In this document: positions 30,632-43,300 of the stretch, piece by piece
Layout of the letters: the number at the start of each line of letters is the position of its first letter
How positions within the stretch are numbered: position 1 is the first letter of the stretch
DNA from: Brienomyrus brachyistius
Lineage: Eukaryota > Chordata > Actinopteri > Osteoglossiformes > Mormyridae
Reading direction: 5' to 3'
Length of the DNA stretch: 64,000 bases
NCBI RefSeq assembly: GCF_023856365.1
Contig: NC_064553.1
Coordinates: 19,431,453 to 19,495,452, forward strand
Made by a program: the position numbers and the translations under genes
The notes under the pieces: model-generated
What the model was told of the DNA's origin: nothing
Databases searched by the model: none
Seen by the model: only the letters and a program-made list of their open reading frames with translations

Positions 30632-30965
30632 GGGGGCAGCATGGTGGTGCAGTGGTTAGCACTGTTGCAGCACACCTCTGGGACCCAGGTTTGAGTCTCT
30701 GCCTGGGTCACATGTGTGTGGAGTTTGCATGTTCTCCCCATGTCGTTGTGGGGTTTCCACCCACAGTCCAAAAACATGCTGAGGCTAATTGGACTTTGCC
30801 TGTAGGAGTGCATGTGTGAGTGAATGGTGTGTGAGTGTGCCCTGCGATGGGTTGCCCCCCCCCATCCTGGGTTGTTCCCTGCCTCATGCCCATTGCTTCC
30901 AGGATAGGCTCCGGACCCCCCTGCAACCCAGTAGGATAAGAGGTTTGGAAAATGGATGGATGGAT
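30632..30965 (+). repeat. SINE copy C
   Basis: Full-length relative of 6192-6549, starting GGGGGCAGCATGGTGGTGCA, with A-box TGGTGCAGTGG kept and the B-box mutated (GGTTTGAGTCT). The central part has about 20 bp deleted. Tail ATGGATGGATGG. Confidence 0.8.
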
Positions 30966-31131
30966 ATTAACCTAACATTCTCTAATCTATCTTATACATA
31001 TTTTGACCATCATCCATAAATTATAAAACATGGAATAACGACAAAACAGTTCACATATATACATAAAACAAGAAACTGGTAAGCATAACTAAAGAAATTA
31101 CACAGTAGGATAATTGAACATTCACGTACCT

Positions 31132-31410
31132 GAACACACAAAAGAAATCCATATAGCACAACAGGAACACGTTGTCACGCTCCCTTAACGGGCAAAAACC
31201 AAAAAGAACTATTACAATACCCCATTAATTAGTATGATTGTGTGAAGGTGTGCAAAAAACTGTGTTCTCCTGTACTGTACGTCATTATAACCATAATAAA
31301 TACATTGCAACCCAACTTTTCATACTTGTCCCATAGTATCTTATACTTAATGTATTTCAGTAGGAGCACTTGCATTCACCTACCTCTCCTCACCAAGGCT
31401 TCCCGCCGAC
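31132..31410. repeat. duplicated segment, right copy (split)
   Basis: 31132-31179 and about 31383-31405 repeat the two parts of 30470-30560, here separated by about 200 bp. Part of an unnamed element or a local duplication. Confidence 0.6.
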
Positions 31411-31904
31411 TGTGGAGAGAAGCGCGAGTGCTGTAGGAAATAACGTGCTCTTCCAAAACAAAATTCCCCCAATGGACTTACCCAAAACAAAAACATAATA
31501 AAAGTACAAAACAAAAATACATAAACTCCAAATTTTGGTGAAATGCAATATAAATAAAATGCCGTCTTTTTTTCGGTTACACAAGAAATGTAGTGAAATG
31601 GGTGAATATACAAGAAATCTGTTACAGTCTTGGTGTTTTCTGTAGGTGGTAGCAGTGACTCACAGAATAGTGGTCAACCAAGAAAGAGTTGTAGAAGAAA
31701 TGTTAGTAAGAAGTATCAGATTGTAATTTTTAAATTTTTTACTGTGCATGGTATGGTATATTCAAAAACTATTCCTGCATTCTGAAATCTTGGCGATAAA
31801 ATTTGCTGGGGGGAGATTTCAGGTATGAAAATGCAGTGGTATGCATTATTTACTTAATGCAGCCTAAAATGTCTATAACCATTACTGAGGCCCATGCAAT
31901 GCAC

Positions 31905-32035
31905 ATCACTTTGTATTCCCAGTGATCCGATACATTAAAGATACATACGAAGCACATACAAATATGATACGATATGATTCACCCCTAATGCAGTGCGATT
32001 CACCGTGATATGATGTGATATATTGATGGACACAT
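31905..32035 (+). repeat. dispersed repeat, shared with 53945-54150
   Basis: Words such as CCGATACATTAAAGATACATA, ACGATATGATTCA and ATGCAGTGCGATTCA, in this order, match the reverse complement of 53945-54150 (CCGATACATTAGCAATACATA, GGATATGATTCA, ATGCAGTGCGGTTTA). The copies are in opposite orientation and diverged. Family unknown. Confidence 0.6.
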
Positions 32036-32828
32036 TTCCAACTCAAACAAGTTTTGGACCAGAGACTTGACAAGAATTGACCACGGACAGCAAAGGAGTA
32101 CTAGAGATAAGACTGCATTTAAGAAACAGATTAGAGAGTGGTAATCTAAATATAAAATTCTAGGTCAAAAATTCTTATTTCTAAATAATAACAGGCCCTC
32201 AACTAATAATTCTATGTAAAATAATAGATTTTACTGATGCCAAGATGTTAGAAATGATGTATCTGGAGTTCATACCAAATTGTATCCAGTGTATGCTTTA
32301 ATAATCGGGGCAATTGCATTGTGAACTTTTATGCTGTTCCAACGATGTAAATTTGGCAATCATCCCTACTTCAGATTTGAGAATTCCATAGTGCCTTGGT
32401 ATAATAATGGTTATTTATTAAAGAACAACTCAAGCACATAATCCTAAATCTACATATGTTATATCAGTGGACAGCCCAAAAAAAGAGTAAAATAGCAAAA
32501 TTTCTAGATAGTTCATATAATCCATGTTTGTGTTTTGAAAGTTTTTTCAATTTTTATTTGGAGCAACAGTGTTTCACTTAAGATTGTGCTTTGGTGTATG
32601 TAAAGAAATGTGGAAGAATCTCATTTTATTTCTCTTTATTTTGAGTAGTTGACCTAAAAATCAACCTTTTTAATCGAGGTGCAAATTTCCTATGTGCAAA
32701 ATGATGATATTCAAGAATTAGTACATGTACAGAAGGGATAAATATTTATTTTATTAAATATTTATTATATTTTTGGAATAAATATTTCTCCCGTTTCATG
32801 TCTGGAAGGTGGATAGTTATTGTCTTGT

Positions 32829-32871
32829 CCTCTGCCTAAACTGCTGTCCACTGATACAGGTAAGATGCATT
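32829..32871 (+). repeat. copy of zbtb37 exon 1/donor sequence
   Basis: 43 bp match 35706-35748 with 2 mismatches, including the GGTAAGATGCATT that forms the splice donor there. At 32462-32475 the core TATCAGTGGACAGC also occurs in inverted orientation. Confidence 0.8.
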
Positions 32872-33645
32872 TGTCTTGGTTTTTAATACAGGCATGCTAA
32901 TTTTATATTAGCTTTCAGACATTGTATTCGTCTCTTTACAAGTAAATTATTCTGAGCCAAGATTCAATAAAAAATGTATCAGATTGCACCTGAAACAATT
33001 TTTTAAAAGGAAATACAGAAAATAAAAAAAAGAAAATTGTGCATATATTCTTCCTTGTACTACCTACAATAGGCTTTAGGTTCACCAAGACCCTGTACTG
33101 GACAAGAGATATGAAAGACAGACAGACGGGTAGTTATAGATGAATGTATGCATGGTTATCAACGACGTAACTGTCAATATCTGTCAATACGGTGGAATCC
33201 TATAAATTCACCATAATCTCGTGCTGCGCTGAAAACATTGCTTCCACAACAAAGAATGTATACCAATACATTTGTCTGACTACACACCAATTACAGAGCC
33301 ATGCTGCTTATCGGCATCTTCCCCCAACAACTCCATATCTCAGATTTCATTACCACTTACTTCAGTATCTTGCACAAAACTCGTATTGAAGTTTTTAAAG
33401 CTATTCTTATGCTGAAAATTTTTTAGCCTACTGTTTTATTAAATGCATTTGGAAAGATTACCATTAATAAGACAGAGGGAGCTGAGAATAATAGGTTATT
33501 GGGTGTAGCATTCCAAGAATGATTCAAGAGAATTAAAAAAAGAGGTTTCAAGATTCAAAAGTTCTGTTATTGTTACACTATGACCATTTCATTAATGAAT
33601 TCCCCAGGTCAATGCAATCACAGAAAATATAAAGCAAACAATATA

Positions 33646-34747
33646 CAGTGCCCTCCACAATTACTGACACCCCTTGTAAAGATTTGTAAAAAGGGTTAGA
33701 AAAAAATCCACCTTTCAATGAAGTAGCTTCATGTCACACAAAATCCAACCTTTCATTGAAATAAATTTATTCAAAGAAAAACAAATCCTTCATTAAGAAA
33801 TAATTATTTTCAACAAAAACACATACTGCAAGCCATGATTATTGGCACCCCAGCATTTAATACTTTGTACAACCTCCCTTTGCCAGTATAACAGTACTGA
33901 GTCTTCTCTTATAACATTTTATATGGTTGGAGAATACCAAGCAGAGCATCTGAGACCATTCCTCTTTACAGAATCTCTCCAGATCATCCAGGGTCCTAGG
34001 CGCTCTCTTGTGCACTCTCCTTTTCAGCTCAGGCCACAGGTTTTCAATGGGGTTCAGGTCAGGGGTCTGAGATGGCCATGGCAGAAACCTGATTCTGCGG
34101 TCAGCTAACCATTTTATTTTTATTTTGACATGTGCTTAGGTTCATTGTCCTGCTGGAAGATCTAGTGATGGCCCAGTTTTAGTTTCCTGGCAAGGTAGCC
34201 AGATTTTGATATAAAATGCCCTGGTATTGCATCGAGTCAATAATATAATGTACCCTAACGAGGAATCCAGGGCCTTTGGAGGAAAAACAACCACACAACA
34301 TCACAGAACCTCCTCCATATTTTACAGCTGGGATATGGTTCTTTTCATTATAGCCATCCTTCTTTTTACGCCAAATCCACCTTGAATGTTTATTGCCAAA
34401 AAGCTCCATTTTTGGTTCCAGTCAAACTTGTAGTAGCATTTCACAAACTCCAGGTGCTTATGTTTCTGGTTAACTGACAGACAAGGTTTCTTTCTGGCAT
34501 ACCATCCAAATAATCTGTTAGCGAGAAGGTGGCGTCAGATGGTGATTTTGGAGACGTAGTAACCCCAAGATTTTACTTTCTCTCTTAATTCACCAGCAGT
34601 GATCCTTGGGGATTTTATATACCTGTTAAGATCCTCCTCATTGTATGTGGGGGCAAAATAAACTTGGGCCCTCTTCCAGGCAGGTTTGTAACAGTTCCAG
34701 TTAATGACCACTTTTTTTATTATTGCCCAAACAGTTGAAACTGGCAT
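33646..34747 (-). mobile_element. Tc1-like transposon with transposase pseudogene
   Basis: The left end CAGTGCCCTCCACAATTACT (from 33646) is a typical Tc1 terminal repeat. The minus strand from 34747 reads a transposase in pieces: ITAGELREKVKSWGYYVSK (paired-like HTH), MELFGNKHSRWIWRKKKDG, VKYGGGSVMLCGCF and, near 34070-33960, WPSQTPDLNPIENLWPELKRRV, which carries the final glutamate of D,D34E. Several stops and frame changes. The right terminal repeat is not clear. Inactive. Confidence 0.82.
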
Positions 34748-35440
34748 TATTTAAAAGAAGCAAATGATATAAAATCTGTAAAACTATTAAACAAAAATAT
34801 CATTAAGATTAAACAATATGTAAACAACATAAAAGGCAAAAGTGACTAGTGACAATTTTTCACAGGTTATGGCACATCTTTTCAAACTGAACATTAAATA
34901 ATTGATTATATGAAACTGAAATTAAATACTTGTAAATGTAGATGTGTAACATATTGGGTTTTACAGTTCTAAGATTGGAAAGAAAAAATATTGTTGTGAA
35001 ATATCGTAAATTGAACTGAAAGACAGATTTTAGTTGCTTGAATGCTGTTAAATACCCTTATGTGGCTAGGTGGGATTCAAATTCACTTTAAAATTTCAGA
35101 TTTACTCAGCGTTATATGCTACATCCTTTGCCCCTGGCTATGACACCCAGCACTTATAATTTTCGATGGTCCCACCCCCCATGCGTTAGGGTATATTTGA
35201 GGGGAGAAGGGAATATAGGCGAAAAAAAAATTAAAGTTATCAAAAATAAATTCAATATCAAACGATGAATGCTAAATTGATATATCCATACTCTGTTAAG
35301 TGGAATTTTGGAATATTTGTGCGGATTGATTATGGTGATAGATATTTTGTTGTTTAGTAGGAAGTCGGCCACATCCCTGTATATGGAGTGAGCTCGGGTT
35401 TATAGGCCTTTGGTTGATCACCGACCTGTAGTATGGATAC
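34748..35440. other. intergenic upstream of zbtb37, nothing recognised
   Basis: AT-rich. In mammals the snoRNA host GAS5 is divergently transcribed from here. I looked on the minus strand for C/D-box pairs (RTGATGA...CTGA) and found none I would support. Confidence 0.4.
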
Positions 35441-35690
35441 TGAACGGTGAAAGAGAACCGCAGCGCGGCTTCACTAGGCAGCGGGGGCGGCTAGCTGCAC
35501 TGCGAAAAATATAACAGCCAGGCGTTTGTTTTCACTTCGTGTTAGCTACCGGCTATATATCTTCTAAATGGTGGAATAAATTAGAAAAGAACGAAATGTA
35601 TCATCGACGACGAAGTGTTTAGTTTATAAAATAATTGTCATCGTAAGGTTACTTACCTTACCCAGAAAAAATAAAACCGGCTAGCTAGCT
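35441..35690 (+). promoter_or_regulatory. zbtb37: candidate zbtb37 promoter (CpG-richer)
   Basis: A local GC/CpG-richer block in AT-rich surroundings (CCGCAGCGCGGCTTC, GCAGCGGGGGCGGCTAGC, GACGACGAAGTG). It contains a GC-box-like GGGGGCGG, ends just before the putative non-coding first exon, and has no TATA box. In mammals the homologous promoter is bidirectional with GAS5. Confidence 0.45.
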
Positions 35691-35736
35691 AGCTGACAAC
35701 CAACTCCTCTGCCTCAACTGCTGTCCACTGATAGAG
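35691..35736 (+). other. zbtb37: putative zbtb37 non-coding exon 1 (3' end)
   Basis: Sequence before a strong donor (GATAGAG|GTAAGATG at 35736/35737), 560 bp upstream of the acceptor of the start-codon exon (36296). The transcription start is unknown. A second copy of this exon end with its donor lies at 32829-32871, so an alternative first exon is possible. Confidence 0.45.
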
Positions 35737-36317
35737 GTAAGATGCATTCACTTTTCAAAATGAGGCACTTTTAAATTAAATCATTACTTTCGCTGTCCAG
35801 TACTCAAATTTAAATAATTCATGAGCTTCATTGAACTTTTTAAAGTGGGGAGCTGGAAAGCTAGCTTGTTAGCGAAAATGTAAATGGACCGTAACTGGTT
35901 ACTGCTGTTATTATTTTGTTGGTTTACGTTTTTATATATTAGGAAAAAACTGCCGAAAATTTGATGGGTTTTATACACAGCTGCATGTTGTACTGTATAG
36001 ATTTATTTTAAGCTGCTACCTTGCTCAAGGGTAAGACGACAGGAGTGCCCCTGGGACTTTATTTAAAATGTCCAGATTATAGATCCGTGTCCTGTGAAGT
36101 CGGCGTATTTGAGTAACTAGTTGGCAAATGAAGCTGAATCTGCAGCATCAACAGTGAATGTGCTGTCAGTCATTAGTGTCACGTTACAGTTAATTATCCT
36201 GTGTGTTAAAGGATGCATAATTGCACTTATCCTAGTGTTTACTTAAGAGGTGCATTATTAAATAGTAAAGATGAATATTATGTTTTTGTGTCTTAGGGTA
36301 AAGCAGGAGCAGTCAGG

Positions 36318-37309
36318 ATGGAACGAACGGACAGCATCCAGCTGGACATCCCAGACTTTAGCAACTCTGTCCTGTCGCACCTCAACCAGTTACGCATGCA
36401 GGGCCGCCTGTGCGACATTGTGGTGAACGTGCAAGGCCAGAGTTTCCGGGCGCACAAGGTGGTCTTGGCTGCCAGTTCACCATACTTCCGTGACCACATG
36501 TCACTGAGTGAAATGAGCAGCGTGTCGATTGCCGTGATCCGAAACCCTTCTGTCTTCGAGGAGCTGCTCTCTTTCTGTTATACGGGCCGCCTTTGCCTGC
36601 AGCTGGCCGACATCATCAGCTACCTGACAGCAGCCAGCTTCCTGCAGATGCAGCACATCATCGACCGCTGCACACAGATCCTGGAAGGCATACACTTCAA
36701 AATCAGCCTTGCAGATGTAGAGGCAGAGCTAGGGAACGCGGAACACACTCCCAGTGGGGCGCCCAGAGGTCTGGAGCAAGGGAGGGGGGCGGCAGGCGTG
36801 ATTTCAGGAAATGGGGCATCCATCAGCCCACGGCAGGGCAGCTACAGGGCTCTCAACACACGCCGTGGAGGGGGAAGCAAGGACCTTCGGGATGTGAGAG
36901 AGTTTCGTGAGGCCAGTCCTCCAGATGAGTCCATGAGTCCACAGATATTGGAGCACAGCACTTGTGGGGCCGGAGGTCTTGCTGGAACAGGAAGCAGTGG
37001 GGGAAAGGAGCACATCCTGCGTATTAACCGTGCCGGGCAGTGGTATGTGGAGACTGGCATGGAGGCTGACCATGGGGGGGACGAGAACGTGCGGATGGTG
37101 GAGGGGCTGCGGATTAAGACGGAGCGACTGGAGGACTGGATGGGTGCGGAGACTCAGGCATCCGGAGAAGAGGGGAGCAGTGCAGAGGAGGTCCCCACCA
37201 TGGTGATCAATACCACAGGGCATAGGATGGCCTCCCAGGAGGGCTTTACTGCAGGGACATCAGGGGCAAAGAGCTCCCAGCCATCAAGCAGCATCAGTGA
37301 GAGAGACAG
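36318..37309 (+). CDS. zbtb37: zbtb37 coding exon 1 (BTB domain and linker)
   Basis: The exon begins at 36297 after TGTGTCTTAG. The ATG at 36318 is the first in the exon and starts MERTDSIQLDIPDFSNSVL. It ends in a split arginine codon, GACAG|GTAAGT. It holds the whole BTB domain and most of the linker, with GC content well above the surroundings. Confidence 0.96.
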
Positions 37310-40300
37310 GTAAGTGGGATTGGGGATTGGGCACAGTGACTTATAGATAACTGATCAGTGTTCATGAGCCCACATTCCTTAATGATTATTTTCACATTCA
37401 GAACTAGGCAATAATAACTGACCAACATAATTCTTATACAGAGTGCTGAACACAGTGGTTATAATGTGGCTTATAATTTTTTGTGCACTCCATCTAGGCA
37501 GGGAGTTCCAGCTGTAAGATAACCACTGAGATTACAGGAATGTTAGGACTCTATGCCCACGATTGGAAGGTTATCAATTCAAGTCCTAAGAGTTGCACGG
37601 TTATGCTACTGTTGGACCCTTGAGCAAGACTCTTAACCCTAGTTGCTCCAGGAACTGTCTGACCCTTCTCTCTGATTCACTTTTGTATGTTGCTTTGGAC
37701 AAAAGTGTTTGCTAAATAAAAATTAGGTATATAGGGTTGCAGATGTATACCGATTTCACTGTAAAATTAATCAAACCATCAAACCATGTACATTTGCTTA
37801 TTACCCATTTTGGAAAAATTGGCAACTGAACGGAAATTCCCAACTGTGCGTTTCTTCTTTTCTATTTGACTGTCTGTCAGACTTAACAGCTGGCGCTGTC
37901 ATGCAAAATCTTTTCTAGTAATGGCCGAAATTACTTTTTTTTTTTTCTTTCCGACAGTTCATTTGATTCAGTTCACTTAAAAGCTTCATTTGTTCACCAA
38001 CTCCTTCAGTGGCACTTACTGTTTGCATAAAATAGATCTGTCAGAAAACAGCCTGGATATTGCTAAGAAGTTGGGCTGGGCTCTAGAGTCCAGTGACAGT
38101 GTGCTTTACACCACTGCATCTGACGCTTTGCATTGCACTCGGTGATGTAAGGTTTGGATGCAGCTGCTGGGCCATGAAAACCCATTCCATGAAGTTCTCT
38201 ATACACTGTTGAGCTAATCTGAAGGCCAGATGAAGTTTGGAGGTCTGTAGATATTGACTCTGCAGACAGTTGGCAACTTCTGCACACTGTGCGTCTCAGC
38301 ATGCGTTGTCCCCGCTCTGTAATTTTATGTGGCCTGCCACTTCGTGGCTGAGTTGCTGTTGTTCCCAATTGGTTCCATTTTGTTATAATACAACAAGTAA
38401 TAATAACAGTTGACTGTGGAATATTTAGTAGAGAGGAAATTTCACAAATGGACTTATTGCACAGGTGGCATTATCACGTTACCATGCTTGAATTCACTGA
38501 GCTCCTGAGAGCGACCCATTCTTTCGCAAATGTTTGTAGAAGAAGTGTATGCCTTGGTGCTTGAATTTTTACATCTGTGGCTATGGAAGTGATTGGAGCA
38601 CATGAATTCAACGATTTGGAAGAGTGCCCCAATACTTTTGGAAATATAGTGTACCTTGATTTCGATTCCAGTTCCAGAACAATACTTTTGGAAATATAGT
38701 GTACCTAGATTTCTGTCCCGGTTCCAGAACAATACTTTTGTTGCATCCAACAGATCTTGCTCTGCAACTTCCACTTAGTATGCATTCCATATGTATTCAT
38801 GTAATAACGTGCTTGCAACGGAATCCCATGTCTGCTCTGCCATTTCCACCTTGTCTGTACTCCATATGCGTGCATCCATGTAATAATGTGCTTTCAGCGG
38901 GATCACATGTAGCAATTGCTATTTTGTGATTGGCTGGTTGATGGCTATTACCTCTGTCTAACTCGATTGGGACAGCTATGAACAAGGTGGAAACCCCCCC
39001 CTCCGTATGCCGGCACCACGTGCACTAATTCTATATAACTGGACACTAGTGATGGGAATTCCGGCTCTTTTGAGAGAGCCGGCTCTTATGGCTCGGCTCA
39101 CTTAAAAGAGCCGGCTCTTTCGGCTCCCAAGTGGCTCTTCAGATTTGTTTTGGTGCTTAAATGAATTTATTACCAGAAATAATGTAAAATTATTAGTGAA
39201 ATGAATTACTATAGTTGGAAATCACATGCAATCATTTTAGCCAATTCCTCATCAGTTGTATTCTGTTTGCACAAACTGTCTCATAGAGCTCTAGGTTGTA
39301 GGTCTAGATGGTTGTGGTGCTGTACTGGATGACGGTGTAGACATTGACAAACTGGCACTTTCAACAGTTGCAGTACACAAACTGTCACTTTCATTAGTAG
39401 CGGGTTCACTTGCTTGTCTTTTTTCTTCCCACTGCACTGATGGATGTACAGTTCTCATGTGCCAATGCAGGTTATTTGTAGAGCCTGTTCAAAATGAGAT
39501 TTTAACCTTGCAAGCTCTACACTCTGCCTTTGTATTATCAATGCAATTGAAATGTATCCAAATTTTACTTTCTGTTTCCTGCAGTCACTCATTTTGTCGC
39601 GCACATCTCCTTCCTTTCTGTTTCTCTCTCAGTGTGTGTGATTGCTGTATTTGTCTATGGGTGCGTTCGACTTCACACAGCCATTTACATCGCTGGAAAA
39701 CAGTGCATTCTAGTCCCAACGCAATGCATGATGGTTAGATATTTTTTGTCCGACTTCAGCCGGCGCTGCAAAACGTCACCATCCGTGACCATGTCACATG
39801 GTACAAAAACCTCACGAGAGCAAGACAACTTAAGACTTAAATCCCAAGTCGAATGCACCTCGTAGCACCGTCCCCCCCTGCTCAGAGCAGACACGCATCG
39901 TGTAGTTGACCAATCCTTGCGGGTGGAAAAAAAAAGAAAGAAAAAAAGCGGCTCTGACTCCGGGTCACAGGCAGGAGCGGGCTCTGATTGTTCATTTCGA
40001 AGAGACTACTCCAAGAGCCGTTTCGTTCGCGACCGACACATCACTACTGGACACCTTTGGCGTTATCCTTTATTTCCGTGAGCGTGTCAAATGGCTGAAA
40101 TGCGTGTGTCTCACAGTGAATGCGTGATATATGAGAGCTCTGATTTTTCTCAAACGACCCGCGATATGTTTATAATTCCTAAATAAATATGGCCAGCAGA
40201 TCGATCTTTCATTTTCCATAGAAAGAAACGATGTAACGTTACCCTGCTAATAAGCACTTGCACGTTTCACCGCCGGCAGCGGCTGGAGACTCAGGCAAAA

Positions 40301-43300
40301 GGTATTCAGTCTTATTCAGGTAGAATAATAACGTCTGCTCTGTTTTTTTTCTGCACATCCGTGTAACTTCCATGTTAGCGCTGGTGCTTGTGGTCAAGCA
40401 ATCATCAAGTATGCCAACAACACTGTAAGCCCCTCTACAGCAGTGCCTCCGATGACCGACTGTTGGACCGAGTTCTGATGATGTCGCTCTCACACACATG
40501 TGCATGCATGCATACACATCCCACCAATTCTCACTCACTCTGGGTGTTTTACGTGATATACTATCAACCACTATATGGGGGGCATAAAACAACACACACG
40601 TGAACCCATTCACTAGTTTGTCTCTGGGCGTATGTTTTTTCCTCCGGCATATATGACGTTTCCGTGAAAGATTACATTTGACAGCCAATCACCAGCGACT
40701 TTAGATCTTTACACAAGTATGCTGCATGCTTACTAGCTCACAGACGCTGAGATTTACTGCTTGGTTATCGGAATTTGACACCGAAAGAAAATAATTCTTC
40801 GATAGGATTGGAGCATTTCGTTCGGTACCACAAAAGTACCGAAGTTCAGTGCCCTGCCCTAGTGACACGCATTTTTTGCACATTTTATAAAGATGACACC
40901 ACCGACAGTTGTAATTATTAGTTTATAACTGGAATATGATTTAAAAATGATTAGATATTAGTTTTGAAAACTAACCAAAACAAAGGCCCACATCGATATA
41001 AATGCATATATAATACAGGTGACGGAACCATTATTGCTGAGGTATTTCAGTTTGGTTCAGGAGTTGCATGTTCACATATTTGATTGTTAAAGTTATTTTC
41101 ATCTTATGTGTCGTGAATTCGTTTCAAGAAAATTGTAATTGTTTCTGCATATTTAAAGAAAGATTGTGTCTTTATTATACAAGTCATATTTAGCTTAACA
41201 ATATAACCGATATGTGATTATGATGTTTTAACCGACCTTTTATTCGATTATTAATGTTTATTTCGCACGATAGTAACACTTATTATAACCATATATTTAG
41301 CACAATAAGAATTGTTTCACTGACAGATTAATATTGTATAATTAGCTAAATAACTATTTGTTTTATTGTTTATTATCTAAAGAGAGCGATTTCTTTTGAG
41401 ATCCGTTTCCTTTATCCATCACCTTTCTTTGATTTAAACGAAGATTCTTCTTATTTATTTATTTAGAAAAGGGAGGCTTTTTTACACATGCTTCCATTTA
41501 AAACATGTTTCAGGATTCAACTAAAATAAAGCATTTGTTCAACCTAAACAATTGTTTTCATTCCTCTAAAGGTCATTATAACTGATGATTGTCACGCGAG
41601 GCTGGAAGCAGGTAAGGCGAACGGGCAGGCGAGCAAACAGGAAGCAGGCAGACAGGCGAATTACGGGGAAAACGGGGATTTAATAAAGGAATCGGGGGAA
41701 CGGAGGCAGGGAACATCTGACGCCACTAACATCAATGACAGACACTGGATTAGTACACAGCAGGAACTTAAATACAGGAAACAAGACACGACTGGGCACA
41801 ATCAGGGAATCACACGTGGGTAATTAGGGGGCGTGGCACACACGAGGAGCGGACGGAGCGGGCGTCACAATGATGATGGTGATATTATTATTATGACATA
41901 CCATACACTGTGATACCAGGAAACTATACTTCGTGAGAGACCCTGAAAATCTCATACTGTTGCAATCTTACAAATATATTGTGTGTACCCATCCACAAAA
42001 AAAACACAACTATCTCTAAAATAACTTGAAACTGACAAAAGTTTAATGGCATCCCTTATTTATTTCATATTTAACACAAATCAGACCTTGCTTTTGATTA
42101 GTTATATAAAATCTCCAACTGAATCAATAAACAAATTAAAATGGACCAGACAAAAAGGATGATACCCTTAAATTAATATTTTGCAGTAATGACTGGCAAC
42201 AAGTGATCTCTGTACTTCACAATGAGATGTCTGCATTTGCAAACAGGTAGTTTGGCCCACTCTTCCTAAGCAAACTGTTCAAGCTGTCTCAGGTTTGAAG
42301 GGTGGCGTCTCCATACTGCAATTTTCAGATCTTTCCATAGAAGTTCAGTAGGATTAGTATCTGGGTTCATGGAGGACCATTTAAGAATAGTCCAATATTT
42401 TTTCTCGGCTATTCTTGAGTGCTTTTAGCTGTATGTTTTTGGTCATTATCCTGTTGGAGGACCTATGACCTGCAGCTGCCCCAAAACAAAACCAAGCCCG
42501 CTCCATGTTTCACAGTAGGTATGGTGTTCTTTACTTTTAAAGCTTCATTTTTCTTTCCTGTAAACAGAGCTGATGTGACTGGCCAAAAAGCTCCAGTTTT
42601 GTCTCATCAGTCCAAAGGACATTCTCCCACAAACTTTGGGGCTTGTCAACATGCATTTTGGCAAATTCCACTCTGGCATTTTTTATGTTTTTCTGTTAGT
42701 AGTCCATGGAGCCCATTATTGTTCAAAATGAGACGGATGGCGCGATCAGAAGGTGACATACCTTGACCTTGGAGCTCAGCTTCAATGGTTTTGAATGGTT
42801 TCCTTGGTTCTTTTTCTACCATCCGCACTATCCTTCTGATCAACCTGGGGTTGCTTTTCCTTTTGCGTCCACATCCTGGGAGGTTGGCTACAGTCCCACG
42901 AACCTTGTTGGAATATGAAGCTGCTTTGAAATGGTCTTACTGCCTTTACCTTTAACATGATTATCTTTAATCATCTTTCTGAGCTCCTCAGACAGCTCTC
43001 TCCTTTGCTTTCTCTGGTCCATGTTCAGTGTGATGCACACAATGATACCAAACAACACAGTAGCATGTTCTTTCCCTTTAAATGGGCTGAATGGCTGATG
43101 AAAAGCTTGAAGGCACCTGTGATACTAACTAAGGTTGAACACTTAGTTTGAAACACGACTATAATGCAAGGATAAATAGTCTCTTCAGGGGTCCCAACAA
43201 ATCTGTCCATACTATTTTCTTTGTAAAATAAACAACAAATAATTTCTTTTCACAATGTTATTGGTTTACTGTATCACATACTAAAGGCATGCAGGTATAC

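Larger units (their letters stand above)
31411..33645. other. no gene; AT-rich, with repeat relatives inside
   Basis: Contains the dispersed repeat 31905-32035 and the exon-1-like copy 32829-32871. Otherwise AT-rich, with no coding similarity. Confidence 0.5.

Noticed and set aside
34748..35690. Expected gas5 snoRNA host gene on the minus strand beside zbtb37
   Set aside because: Known from mammals, but I could find no convincing C-box/D-box pairs (RTGATGA...CTGA with short terminal stem) on the minus strand here. Absence by eye is not proof.
36500..37223. Long minus-strand and alternative plus-strand frames over zbtb37 exon
   Set aside because: Shadow frames of the GC-rich BTB exon. The zbtb37 frame is unambiguous.
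40820..40850. GGTACC/AGTACC palindrome resembling 26415-26540
   Set aside because: Too short to claim an element of its own. Mentioned only as a relative of the other stretch.
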